Virus record (IMG/VR): IMGVR_UViG_3300030329_004250
Coordinates: 1-56,363 of that record
Length of the DNA: 56,363 nucleotides
DNA from: a virus
Strand: one strand, 5' to 3'
Shown here one piece after another: positions 35,908 to 43,783 of this stretch. The notes under the pieces are model-generated. The model worked only from the letters and a program-made list of their open reading frames with translations, searched no databases and had not been told where the DNA came from. Positions within the stretch are counted from its first letter, which is position 1; the number at the start of each line of letters is the position of its first letter. The position numbers and the translations under genes were made by a program.

Positions 35908-36211
35908 CTGCACTCGTCTGTAAGTTATTGACTATCTTAAATTCATTGACTCTAAAAGTTACTTTACCGTTACCGCTACGTGCTGTACAGTTTACCACCA
36001 AAGAGTCTCCTACTTCACAATGGTCATAAATAGTTTGCGCGCCACTGTCCCATGCTTCAAAGAATAGGAAGTTCCTATCTCTAATTTTCTGACCGCTTTT
36101 ATTTTTGCGGTACTTATCAATTGACATTTTAAATCTAAGAACTTTCGTGTTGAATTCTTCTGAGATATTCATGTCTTCAGCAATACGTCCAAGAAAAACA
36201 CAATTATTCAC
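35894..36211 (-). CDS. ssb: Single-stranded DNA-binding protein (OB fold)
   Basis: A 105-residue OB-fold protein: NNCVFLGRIAEDMNI at the start, then VLRFKMSIDKYRK, NFLFFEAWDSGAQTI, CEVGDSLVVNCTARS and a final VTFRVNEFKIV strand. This is the strand order of bacterial SSB, with a shortened acidic tail (TSADEEY) that usually docks partner proteins. Its neighbours are the polymerase C-terminal fragment and a sigma factor. It coats ssDNA at the replication fork. Confidence 0.75.
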   Translation of the reverse strand: MNNCVFLGRIAEDMNISEEFNTKVLRFKMSIDKYRKNKSGQKIRDRNFLFFEAWDSGAQTIYDHCEVGDSLVVNCTARSGNGKVTFRVNEFKIVNNLQTSADEEY

Positions 36212-36215
36212 AACG

Positions 36216-36485
36216 CTACCTCTTTTTAGTTAAGGAGTTAAAACGCGAAAAAGCTTCGTTATAGTTATGATACTGTTCAATAACCTCTTTTGATCCTTTA
36301 TTTGATTTGTAGATCTGTATTCGAGGTTTTTCTATATCATATCGACTACGAGAACGAGAGCGAAAAAAGAAACGTAGATCACACATTTCTACGTCATATT
36401 TTTTTATAATACAACCATCAAGCAAGACTTTCTTATAGTAGTCCACTTGGTTTAAGAGATTGGTTTCCCAGTTTTGATCAGTCAT
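36216..36485 (-). CDS. Hypothetical arginine-rich small protein (89 aa)
   Basis: It starts in an ATGA overlap with the polymerase C-terminal fragment. The centre is very basic (RFFFRSRSRSRYDIEKPRI), followed by a tyrosine-rich helix. No family is recognised. Position between polymerase and SSB suggests a replication-linked nucleic-acid-binding protein, but nothing in the sequence proves it. Confidence 0.45.
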   Translation of the reverse strand: MTDQNWETNLLNQVDYYKKVLLDGCIIKKYDVEMCDLRFFFRSRSRSRYDIEKPRIQIYKSNKGSKEVIEQYHNYNEAFSRFNSLTKKR

Positions 36486-38014
36486 ATCTGATTTATTTCG
36501 TTTACGATGAACGAGTTTCGGTCCCTAGCACGCTGACCAAACATTAAGACTGTAGCGGTCTCATATATTATATCCTGATACTGATGATATATGTCAGGAA
36601 AAACGACAACATTTTCAATTTCTACAGAATCGTCTCTAACTGATAGAAATGCCATCTTGTCTTTGTTCTTGGTCGTGTGCTCTTTTACTTGAGTGATTTC
36701 AACAGCTAGTATACTTTTATTCTTCTTACCGTCAAGCACTTCTTTGCAGGTCGTGTTGGCGAAACTAGCGTCAGCACAGCCATCTACTTTTGAGTAAGAG
36801 ATAGGGACACCAAGCAGGTTTTCTTCACTAATTGAAATCGACATGGGATTGTCTTTTAATGATCTGCCGGGATTTTCTAATCTATTAATTATATCTGAAA
36901 ATGCTTCTAGTCTTTTGGTCGTTGCAACAGCACCGCCGTCTTTTTTTAATCTATTCAGGTTTATGAGATTATCTTTTAAAGATAGGGAGGAATCTACTCT
37001 GTCTTGCAGGGTCTCCAATTCTTTCTTACTCAGATCTTTTATGCAAGAGAATTCGTGGGTCATTTCTGATCTTGACTTTTTCAGTCCCGCGAAGAATCCA
37101 ACTGCAATAAGATTGTTTACCGCCCTTTTATTTACATTGGGTAAAATGTTCACTACATATTCTACCCAGGTTTTTGGTTTTAGTTCGTTAAGAAAATCCT
37201 TGAGTTTGATGAATTCATTTACTCCAACATTTTTGACATTGGTTATGCCGAAGTAAATGTCCCTATCCTGTATAGAGAAGTTTGATTCTGGATATTCATG
37301 TAGGGGTGTTTTTACGTTGATATGGTCTAACTTGGCACTCTCTACAAGTTCATAAATTTCCTGATTGGGATCGATTTTTTCTTTTGCATTTGACAGCCAG
37401 TGAAGATAAAACTCCAACTTTTTATTAGCTTTTAAATAGGCAGACCAGTACGCCATCAGTGCATACGATACTGCGTGTGATTTGTTGAAAGAATACCGGT
37501 TAGACTTTTCGATAATATCAAAGATTCTATCAGCATCTTCTTGTGTATGTCCTTCTTTTAGGCATCCTTCAATGAACTCACCTTTGACCTGACGCATGAG
37601 GTCAGCTTTTTTCTTACCAATCGCTTTTCGCAAAGTATCAGCTTGTGACTCTGTGAAGCCAGCCATGACCTGTGCAATTTGCATAGCTTGTTCTTGGTAA
37701 ATGATAATATTATAGGTTCTGGAGATTACCTTGTCAATAGGTTCGTACAGACTTTTAGTTTCTTCTATATTATGTTTTCTGTCCACGTACCTTTGGGTCA
37801 TGGACTTCCCGTCTTCGATAGCTTTTAGTGTACCGGGACGGATGATAGAAATAACGTCAGCCAGTTCCTCGATATTGCGGGGTTTAGCCTCTTTGCACCA
37901 ATGTTTACCAAGATGAGTTTCTAACTGGAACACGCCTTTGGTATGACCGGAACAAATCAAGTCCCAAGTTTTTTTGTCTTTAAGATTGCATTTTGTGATA
38001 TCAATAGTGTCCAT
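36482..38014 (-). CDS. dnaE: DNA polymerase III alpha, C-terminal fragment
   Basis: 510 residues from ATG 38014, which has GGAGG nine bases upstream. An in-frame TTG and ATG lie slightly earlier but lack such a site. The sequence opens at the middle of DnaE: DITKCNLKDKKTWDLI then TKGVFQLET, followed by ISIIRPGTLKAI, IIYQEQAMQIAQVMAGF, DTLRKAIGKKK and NKSHAVSYALMAYWSAYLK, the fingers and nucleotide-binding core. The C-terminal part contains the helix-hairpin-helix and OB-like regions (ILAVEITQVKEHT... ENVVVFPD). The catalytic aspartates are not here but in the separate fragment at 39587-40429. It must assemble with the other two pieces to act as the replicase. Confidence 0.88.
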   Translation of the reverse strand: MDTIDITKCNLKDKKTWDLICSGHTKGVFQLETHLGKHWCKEAKPRNIEELADVISIIRPGTLKAIEDGKSMTQRYVDRKHNIEETKSLYEPIDKVISRTYNIIIYQEQAMQIAQVMAGFTESQADTLRKAIGKKKADLMRQVKGEFIEGCLKEGHTQEDADRIFDIIEKSNRYSFNKSHAVSYALMAYWSAYLKANKKLEFYLHWLSNAKEKIDPNQEIYELVESAKLDHINVKTPLHEYPESNFSIQDRDIYFGITNVKNVGVNEFIKLKDFLNELKPKTWVEYVVNILPNVNKRAVNNLIAVGFFAGLKKSRSEMTHEFSCIKDLSKKELETLQDRVDSSLSLKDNLINLNRLKKDGGAVATTKRLEAFSDIINRLENPGRSLKDNPMSISISEENLLGVPISYSKVDGCADASFANTTCKEVLDGKKNKSILAVEITQVKEHTTKNKDKMAFLSVRDDSVEIENVVVFPDIYHQYQDIIYETATVLMFGQRARDRNSFIVNEINQI

Positions 38015-38186
38015 ACAAGCAAACCTCCGCATCAACTTTTTGAATTACCCATTTTTTAATTGTACGGGTCGTCCCGTATTTTTCAAGACTGATTCCACGA
38101 ATGAAATCTCTCCAATACTGTGTCTCTATATCTTCTGGACTTTTTTCTTTAGTTTTTCTATTGTTGGACCACTTAACCTGTTCCAT
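38001..38186 (-). CDS. Small hypothetical protein in the second polymerase gap (61 aa)
   Basis: A 61-residue basic frame overlapping the nuclease gene by 61 bases and the polymerase fragment by 14. It fills the only space between them, and GGAG lies upstream of its ATG at a long spacing. The centre reads TQYWRDFIRGISLEKYGTTRTIKKW, a plausible helical DNA-binding protein. No family recognised. It could be an artefact of overlap, but its position makes translation likely. Confidence 0.4.
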   Translation of the reverse strand: MEQVKWSNNRKTKEKSPEDIETQYWRDFIRGISLEKYGTTRTIKKWVIQKVDAEVCLYGHY

Positions 38187-38824
38187 AATTGTAAGCCGCT
38201 CCTGAATTCTATATAGTTCACCGATACAGCGAAGTCATTATACTTTGCATCTATTTCTTCGTTAGGTATAATAAAAGAGTAGATTTTGATCTTGCCCTTT
38301 GAATCTTCAACCAGCATACTTTTAAAAAACTCATGTGGCACAACCACATCTTCACCAATTTTAGAAAATGGTTTGGTGATATCGAACACGGGTCCGCTGA
38401 TAGAATAAACCTCTACCACATTTTCTTTAAGAGCCATTGTCCTAGCTTCTTCTTCTAACATCCTCCAAACTTTACGATTTAAATCTGGATGTTGCGGAGC
38501 CATGTTAGACATTAGAAATGTTTCACTATTTTCCAATCTGCTCGAATTCCGATCCGCAGAAGGCACCAGATGCCCCCTATCGTAGCCTGAACCGCGATAA
38601 TCCGCTAGACTGCACCGGAAGGTTTCTGGGATTCTCAAGTCCGGTCTGAAGCAATCCTCGCGGTCTACAGAGACATCCTCTGCCTGACCGTCAATAATGT
38701 GCATGGACCATCTTGGTTGCCGGAATAAGTAGGAATAGCCGATCAAATAATTCCGGTTTGGAAGGATCTGATCGGCAGTTGGCATACCGTATCGTGTTTG
38801 TGGGAATAAGCTTGGTATTTCCAT
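38126..38824 (-). CDS. DNA/RNA non-specific (NUC-type) endonuclease
   Basis: Residues 82-92 are DRGHLVPSADR, the catalytic loop of His-Me finger endonucleases of the NUC/NucA family, with His85 as general base. About 20-35 residues later come SNMAPQHPDLNRKVWRMLEEE, whose asparagine and glutamate complete the metal site. No signal peptide is visible, unlike secreted family members, so it acts in the cell, for example on host DNA. It overlaps the exonuclease gene by one base and lies in the second break of the polymerase gene. Confidence 0.8.
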   Translation of the reverse strand: MEIPSLFPQTRYGMPTADQILPNRNYLIGYSYLFRQPRWSMHIIDGQAEDVSVDREDCFRPDLRIPETFRCSLADYRGSGYDRGHLVPSADRNSSRLENSETFLMSNMAPQHPDLNRKVWRMLEEEARTMALKENVVEVYSISGPVFDITKPFSKIGEDVVVPHEFFKSMLVEDSKGKIKIYSFIIPNEEIDAKYNDFAVSVNYIEFRSGLQLWNRLSGPTIEKLKKKVQKI

Positions 38825-39504
38825 TAGGCAAAAGCTCCTTTAAACTTTTTGTTATATACAAATCTTCTAAACATCTTCATGGTTCTACAGAATAACTCAG
38901 CAGTCATGAGAACATCACTAAGTGCATCATGGGCCTCGCCTTGTGAGTATCCCATGTAACCACGCACTAGGTTATCATTAGATAGTGAATTAACCTCTTT
39001 GTTATTTTCAAAACAGCAGAACATCAAATCTAATGTGTCCACTATATTAATTGGATTGAATAAAGACTGCCGCCTACCATCTTTATCTTTTGGTCCGTAA
39101 CCCCAAGGTTTTTCACAACAAATCCTGTGAACAATCGGCATGTCAAACCCGCGAATATTATGACCAACCGCAATTGGTGCATACCAAGGGGTCTTTTTAA
39201 AATTGTATTCATTCACATAATCAGTGAAGTTTGACCAGACTGATTTTAGTGATGGAGCCTTCTTGAGCATGGCTTCGGTTTTACCATGAACAGCGACAGC
39301 ACCATCTTCAAGAACATCGACTCCAGCTTTAGCACATTCTTTCTCGTCGAAGATAGGCTGGATTAAAGATTGGAATTCTGAGTTAGGTATGACCTCCAGC
39401 TTCCTGCCGTGAATCGCCACAGCAGCAATTTGCACTGGCTGAGTGGTATCTGGATATTTGCTCGTAGTTTCAAAGTCGAAAACAATGTAGTCTTTGTAAT
39501 TCAT
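38824..39504 (-). CDS. DnaQ-like 3'-5' exonuclease
   Basis: A DEDDh exonuclease: FDFETTSKYP (Asp10, Glu12), GHNIRGFDMPIVH in the middle, and GEAHDALSDVLMTAEL with the catalytic His and Asp. A 226-residue single-domain enzyme, probably the proofreading subunit for the fragmented alpha polymerase around it. Start ATG 39504 follows AAAGGATTATT, about 20 bases after structured element B. Confidence 0.85.
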   Translation of the reverse strand: MNYKDYIVFDFETTSKYPDTTQPVQIAAVAIHGRKLEVIPNSEFQSLIQPIFDEKECAKAGVDVLEDGAVAVHGKTEAMLKKAPSLKSVWSNFTDYVNEYNFKKTPWYAPIAVGHNIRGFDMPIVHRICCEKPWGYGPKDKDGRRQSLFNPINIVDTLDLMFCCFENNKEVNSLSNDNLVRGYMGYSQGEAHDALSDVLMTAELFCRTMKMFRRFVYNKKFKGAFA

Positions 39505-39525
39505 AATAATCCTTTGTAAGAAAAT

Positions 39526-39598
39526 GGGGCGTCTAAGTGAAAGCGTGAATCTGGATCGGCATTACCGCCCAGATAATTACCTAAACTTAGATCACCCC
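39526..39598 (-). ncRNA. Structured element B (one of three copies)
   Basis: On the minus strand the outer helix pairs GGGGTG with CGCCCC, a bulged A follows, then TCTAAGT pairs with ACTTAGA. A 10 x 10 internal loop (TTAGGTAATT against TCACGCTTTC) and the helix ATCTGG/CCAGAT come next. The terminal loop is longer than in the other copies and holds its own CGG/CCG stem. The TAA stop of the catalytic polymerase fragment lies in the 5' strand of the inner helix, so the fragment's last residues (GVI) are encoded by the element. It precedes the exonuclease gene. Confidence 0.65.
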
Positions 39599-40429
39599 AC
39601 ATGTTTCATGTATTTTCTTTAATAAATTAACACCAAGGATGTCGAACTTGACAGCACCAATAGCCTCAAGATCACCCATTTCCATCCCCGCGATTTTTTC
39701 ATTACCGCGAGTTTCTTTGACCATAGGGCATAGATTATTCAGATCTATAGATGATACTACCACACCAGCGGCGTGTTTTCCTTGAGTTTTGAATGTTCCT
39801 TCAATTCTAAGAGCTTGGGCAAAATCTCTAGCAAAGTCGCCGTGTAATTCACCATCTTCTTCCCAACAGTATTCTCTTAGTGTATCCGGGTCATTTTCCA
39901 AGGCCCATCGAATAACTGATGGCTCATCCATTTCTTCTAATTTATCAGAGATTGCAGCTTCTTGCGGAATCTTATTTGTGATATCGTTCATCTGGTCGAA
40001 TGAGCAACTCTCATTAACTCTTAGAACTTCTTTTAATGCGGATCTACCTTGGAGTCTACCAAACGTCAGCATCTGGCAAACCCTATCTTCTCCGTATTTT
40101 TCTTTTAGATAGATGATGACATTCTCTCGTTGGTCTGGCGGGAAGTCAACATCAATATCTGGTAATGACGCTTTTGCTTCCACAAAAATTGTTGGAGCGT
40201 TTTCGTCCACGCTCTTGACTTTATCATAAATCCACATGATGTAACTGTTTTTAGGATTATCTGATGATAAATCAATATTGTTTATTATATGTTTATAATA
40301 TTCCTTTCCTTTTTTCATTTTCAGAACTACGTTCATTTCTTCCTGAAAATGATTGTTTTCGGAAACTCGATTAAACCGTTTTTCATTTGGAAGTTTACCA
40401 AAAAATGTTTCAAGTTCTGTAATATTCAT
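39587..40429 (-). CDS. dnaE: DNA polymerase III alpha, catalytic middle fragment
   Basis: 280 residues. Residues 88-97 are SLPDIDVDFP, the first two catalytic aspartates of C-family polymerases (Asp91, Asp93). KEKYGEDRVCQMLTFGRLQG and SALKEVLRV follow, then TQGKHAAGVV and VKFDILGV, whose Asp263 is the third catalytic residue. The N-terminal 85 residues (MNITELETFFGKLPNEKRF onward) have no counterpart in ordinary DnaE at this point, and the protein stops at HETCGVI, short of the fingers. It starts inside the end of the LAGLIDADG gene. It is a separately translated palm fragment. Confidence 0.88.
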   Translation of the reverse strand: MNITELETFFGKLPNEKRFNRVSENNHFQEEMNVVLKMKKGKEYYKHIINNIDLSSDNPKNSYIMWIYDKVKSVDENAPTIFVEAKASLPDIDVDFPPDQRENVIIYLKEKYGEDRVCQMLTFGRLQGRSALKEVLRVNESCSFDQMNDITNKIPQEAAISDKLEEMDEPSVIRWALENDPDTLREYCWEEDGELHGDFARDFAQALRIEGTFKTQGKHAAGVVVSSIDLNNLCPMVKETRGNEKIAGMEMGDLEAIGAVKFDILGVNLLKKIHETCGVI

Positions 40430-41342
40430 TAACCTTGTCCCATTTACGATTTAGTTTTATAGTGTTTTCGTCAAAGGTGTTAAGTTTGGTTAAAATCTCC
40501 AAAACGTCATTTTTTGCTGACCATCGTACATCGTACAGTTCTTGATTTTTTTTCTTGTATATTCTTTTACTCTTAAAACCAAGAGTGTCACACACTTCTG
40601 TTAGTGTGTCTTTTAAGTAGGAGCAAGCGCCTATATTTGGGTAACGATATTCTTTTCTGTATCTTTTATTATATGTAGTTTTAATTCCGACCCATCCATC
40701 AGCATCTATAAAACCACGAATAAAATCGTATTGATGTGTTTTTGGCACTGGTATGATCTGATCATAAGTTTTTCTGTTGATGATTCCATTATTTTTTAAG
40801 TTATCAACTAAATATGGATTCGTTACTCTTAATAAGCTCTTGGTTTTATATTTATAAACCCTATCCACCCCATAGATATAGTTAGACAGTTTTATCAGAT
40901 GACCTTCATCCTTCTTTGACAAACATACTTGCAAATTCGTATAATTTTTATCAACTGACCCGTCACCAAAAATAAATCCCAACCAATACGAGGATTCTGG
41001 AGTTATCTCAGAAAAGTTATTAATGACATCAAACCTTTTATGCTCTATAAAACACTGGTGTGAGCAGTACTTAGCTTTTCTACTTGGGGATCTTTTAACT
41101 ATTTCTTTACAATTTAGACATCTGATCTCTTCTTTTATAGAAACCATTTGTTTTCTAATTGGGCACCATTGACTACAAGATTTTATTTTTAGTTTTTTCA
41201 ACTGCTGTATTTGAATAGTTCTCTTTTTTCCACAATCACAGATACAATCAACCACCTGTCTTCTATGACTGCCGCAGCCGTATTCTTCCAAGTAGTAAGG
41301 GGTAGATATTACTGTTAGTAAATCATATTTAGTGTTCTTCAT
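40410..41342 (-). CDS. LAGLIDADG homing endonuclease
   Basis: A 310-residue protein with both family helices: YWLGFIFGDGS (about residues 119-129) and FIRGFIDADGWVG (about 207-219), each with its catalytic acidic residue. The N-terminal 100 residues carry cysteine pairs (CICDCGKK, CLNCKE, CSHQC) that probably bind zinc and DNA. It lies exactly between polymerase fragments, just before the PDIDVDF coding region, the kind of conserved site these enzymes target. Its 3' end overlaps the start of the catalytic fragment by 20 bases. Ribosome-binding site AAAGG lies seven bases from ATG. Confidence 0.88.
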   Translation of the reverse strand: MKNTKYDLLTVISTPYYLEEYGCGSHRRQVVDCICDCGKKRTIQIQQLKKLKIKSCSQWCPIRKQMVSIKEEIRCLNCKEIVKRSPSRKAKYCSHQCFIEHKRFDVINNFSEITPESSYWLGFIFGDGSVDKNYTNLQVCLSKKDEGHLIKLSNYIYGVDRVYKYKTKSLLRVTNPYLVDNLKNNGIINRKTYDQIIPVPKTHQYDFIRGFIDADGWVGIKTTYNKRYRKEYRYPNIGACSYLKDTLTEVCDTLGFKSKRIYKKKNQELYDVRWSAKNDVLEILTKLNTFDENTIKLNRKWDKVNEYYRT

Positions 41343-41359
41343 TTTTAAACCTTTAGTAG

Positions 41360-41402
41360 TGGGTATAAAACTCTCCGTAATAGTTATACACCCAAACTGG
41401 GT
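41360..41402 (-). promoter_or_regulatory. Two mutually exclusive hairpins in the homing endonuclease leader
   Basis: In the 60-base gap after the N-terminal polymerase fragment, the minus strand has ACCCAGTTTGGGT (short hairpin, 41390-41402). An imperfect larger stem pairs TGGGTGTATAACT (41382-41394) with AGTTTTATACCCA (41360-41372). Both use the same TGGGT, so only one can form at a time. This could regulate endonuclease expression. Confidence 0.4.
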
Positions 41403-42716
41403 CTATTTGAAGTTTTCCAGATAATTTAATTCGTCAAATGACACATGTTTTTCGTATGATCTACTATTATTATAGAAACGACTGAATACCAACCCGTACT
41501 CAATGGGATCAATTAAGGTAATACCTATTAAATAGGAAATGAGACATCCTGCGGCACTGCCACGACCTGGCCCAACCAGAACACCCCTGCGGCGGAACTC
41601 GTTTACATAATCCGCAACAATGAGGAAGTAGCCTGAAAGATCCGCATCTTCGATGACTTCTAACTCTTGAAGAATTCGATCTTTGTAAATTTCTATATCT
41701 TCTTTTTCGTCAACCTTGCCGGTGGGCATGAGAACATTCCTCCACCCATCACGACAAAGCTGTTTTAGTTCCTCGATCTGAGATTTATTTTTGGTTTCAA
41801 CTTGCGGCAGTCTTGGTTTAGCCAAGATCGTATAAGCTGAACATTTCTTATTTATCTCACCAACGGTTTTAATCTGGTCTTTTGAATATGTTTGCACTTC
41901 TTCTTTACTAGGAATATAGTAAGAGTTAGACTTGAAATATCTAACATACCTATAATTGTCTTCTTTTAGAAGGTCTTTATTAACCTTATTTAAAGTTGTT
42001 CTCATCTTGGAACATAGCAAAACTCTATGATCTTTTGAGTCTGCCATTTCTCCGTAATAAATATTTGCTCCAGCAAGAAGGTTTTTAAAACCAATACTGT
42101 CAGCAACTTCATCGACACAGTTAGAGATCAATTTAGTGGCGGCAAAAGTCTCAGAATCTAACTTATTTATTTCAAGGTAGTAATCATCACCAAACTTTTC
42201 TGTGAACTTACTAATGTGTACAACAGCGTCTTCTTTGTATTCTCTCTTTAGGCACTCACCAGCCTCGTCGTATTCTGAACAACTATAGATACATTTGTTA
42301 TCTTCTATAAACTCGTTGAATAATGCACTGCCAACGTAACCATCTATGCAGATGAAGTTTTCATCAACAAGTTCAAACAGTTGATCTATAGGAATAGCCG
42401 GATGTTTCTTGAAATTATCGGCATCATTACATGCTGATACTATTTCAAGAAGTTTAGCCCAGCCCTTTTCGTTTTTACAGATCAGCGTGACTGTGGTATT
42501 GTTGGATGTTTTGAGAGGTATTTCACAACCAAGAATTGGCTTGATGTCATTATCTTCGCACTCCTGCACAAACTTGACAGCACCCGATACAGAAGCAAAG
42601 TCAGTCAGTGCCGCAGTCTCATAACCAAGTTCTTTACATATTTTTACAATTCTTTTAGGCTTGAGGGTTGACTGTAGTAGAGAATAGTGCGAATGTATTC
42701 TGGTTGGGAACCACAT
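41403..42716 (-). CDS. dnaE: DNA polymerase III alpha, N-terminal fragment (PHP domain)
   Basis: 437 residues. The PHP domain opens with IHSHYSLLQS, then LTDFASVSGAVKF and PILGCEIPL. Thumb and palm follow, ending with RRGVLVGPGRGSAAGCLISY, then DPIEYGLVFSRFYNNSR. In uninterrupted C-family polymerases the PDxDxDF motif would follow within a few residues. Here SYEKHVS is followed by about ten unrelated residues and a stop. The start ATG directly follows the stop of the Cas4/RecB-like gene. It needs the fragment at 39587-40429 for catalysis. Confidence 0.88.
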   Translation of the reverse strand: MWFPTRIHSHYSLLQSTLKPKRIVKICKELGYETAALTDFASVSGAVKFVQECEDNDIKPILGCEIPLKTSNNTTVTLICKNEKGWAKLLEIVSACNDADNFKKHPAIPIDQLFELVDENFICIDGYVGSALFNEFIEDNKCIYSCSEYDEAGECLKREYKEDAVVHISKFTEKFGDDYYLEINKLDSETFAATKLISNCVDEVADSIGFKNLLAGANIYYGEMADSKDHRVLLCSKMRTTLNKVNKDLLKEDNYRYVRYFKSNSYYIPSKEEVQTYSKDQIKTVGEINKKCSAYTILAKPRLPQVETKNKSQIEELKQLCRDGWRNVLMPTGKVDEKEDIEIYKDRILQELEVIEDADLSGYFLIVADYVNEFRRRGVLVGPGRGSAAGCLISYLIGITLIDPIEYGLVFSRFYNNSRSYEKHVSFDELNYLENFK

Positions 42717-43766
42717 CTACTTATCCTTTTCAACTCTGTCTTCTGCTAATCGACCACCACCGTCACCATACTTTGAAATCTTTGAGATATCGCCGTATTG
42801 CTCGATGGTCTTTACAATTCCTTGAGATTTTACCATATCTCGGAAGAAATGGCAAGTGGACTTTCCAGAATTTTCCCATTCTTCCGAAAATTTGCACAGA
42901 TATTTACATTTCCAGTGTGTGTTTTCTGATGATAAAAGTCTGGGCTGTTCAACGGACCTAATATACTCAAACTTTTGTCTCAGTATGTCTTCTGCCTTTT
43001 GGTAATCTTCTTCATCGAAGACCATGCTAAACAAACCACCCGGAACATCCACCCCATCTATCTTTGAGTCATTAATATAATAAATGCTAACAAAGAATTC
43101 CCAATCCGGATACATATTCTTAAGGGCGTAGTAGTACAGAAGAAGCTGAGTGTCTTTCTGTAGTTTTTCTGGGGTTTTGATTTCTCCAGTCGCCCAATCA
43201 ATCCGTTTGCCGGTTTTATAATCTAATACCTGAAAGTACTTATCGTCTTCTTGGGTGATTAAATCTATAGTTCCTTTAATAGATAAATACCCTTCGATTT
43301 TTTCCCCGCCTACATCATAACTATATTTTGCCCACGGTTTCTTGATTTCAATATCAAAGAATAATTCCGTAGCATGGACATTTTGATTTCTTGGATCTAG
43401 CTCACCGTCATTGTATGCTACCGCTTTCTGGACCCATCTTATGCAGGTTCTCAGGTCTGCTTTGGTTAGTTCGACCTCTGGCTCATGTTCTGCATAGTAG
43501 TCAAAACATAATTCAGTTATGTGCGGTAGGTCATCACATTTTTTGTAAGATAGGTTGGGGATATCATCATTGATAACCTTACCGACCTTGTTCTTCTGCG
43601 CCAGATTCTTGTCTGCCAATAGCTGCAATGCGCGATGAACAACCGTACCAAGAAGTGCCTTCCTGTTGGTTTTATCGCGTAATGACAGATTGTATTGGAG
43701 AAAGAATTTCTGTTCACAAAATTCTAACTGACCAAGTGAACTAGATCTGTGGTAGCATACTAACAT
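42717..43766 (-). CDS. Cas4/RecB-like PD-(D/E)XK nuclease with likely Fe-S cluster
   Basis: A 349-residue protein. SSLGQLEFCEQKFFLQYNL at the start and LGTVVHRALQLL form the first helical and His motif. KGTIDLITQEDDKYFQVLDYKTGK is the PD-(D/E)XK core with the catalytic Asp and the D-x-K pair. Cysteine in EFCEQ plus CKYLC and STCHF near residues 288-310 have the four-Cys spacing of Cas4/AddB-type Fe-S nucleases. Likely an exonuclease for end processing in recombination or host DNA breakdown. It starts about 20 bases after structured element C. Confidence 0.75.
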   Translation of the reverse strand: MLVCYHRSSSLGQLEFCEQKFFLQYNLSLRDKTNRKALLGTVVHRALQLLADKNLAQKNKVGKVINDDIPNLSYKKCDDLPHITELCFDYYAEHEPEVELTKADLRTCIRWVQKAVAYNDGELDPRNQNVHATELFFDIEIKKPWAKYSYDVGGEKIEGYLSIKGTIDLITQEDDKYFQVLDYKTGKRIDWATGEIKTPEKLQKDTQLLLYYYALKNMYPDWEFFVSIYYINDSKIDGVDVPGGLFSMVFDEEDYQKAEDILRQKFEYIRSVEQPRLLSSENTHWKCKYLCKFSEEWENSGKSTCHFFRDMVKSQGIVKTIEQYGDISKISKYGDGGGRLAEDRVEKDK

Positions 43767-43783
43767 AATTGCTCTTATAAATT

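Noticed and set aside
40100-41460. Group I intron around the LAGLIDADG gene
   Set aside because: I could not find an internal guide pairing with the end of the first exon or a recognisable P7 core, and the 85 codons before PDIDVDF stay open. It is not excluded; cDNA would decide.
39587-42716. Intein in the polymerase
   Set aside because: The foreign sequence is not in one frame with both flanks. The N-terminal piece stops after about ten residues, and no Cys/Ser start or HN-C end of an intein is visible.
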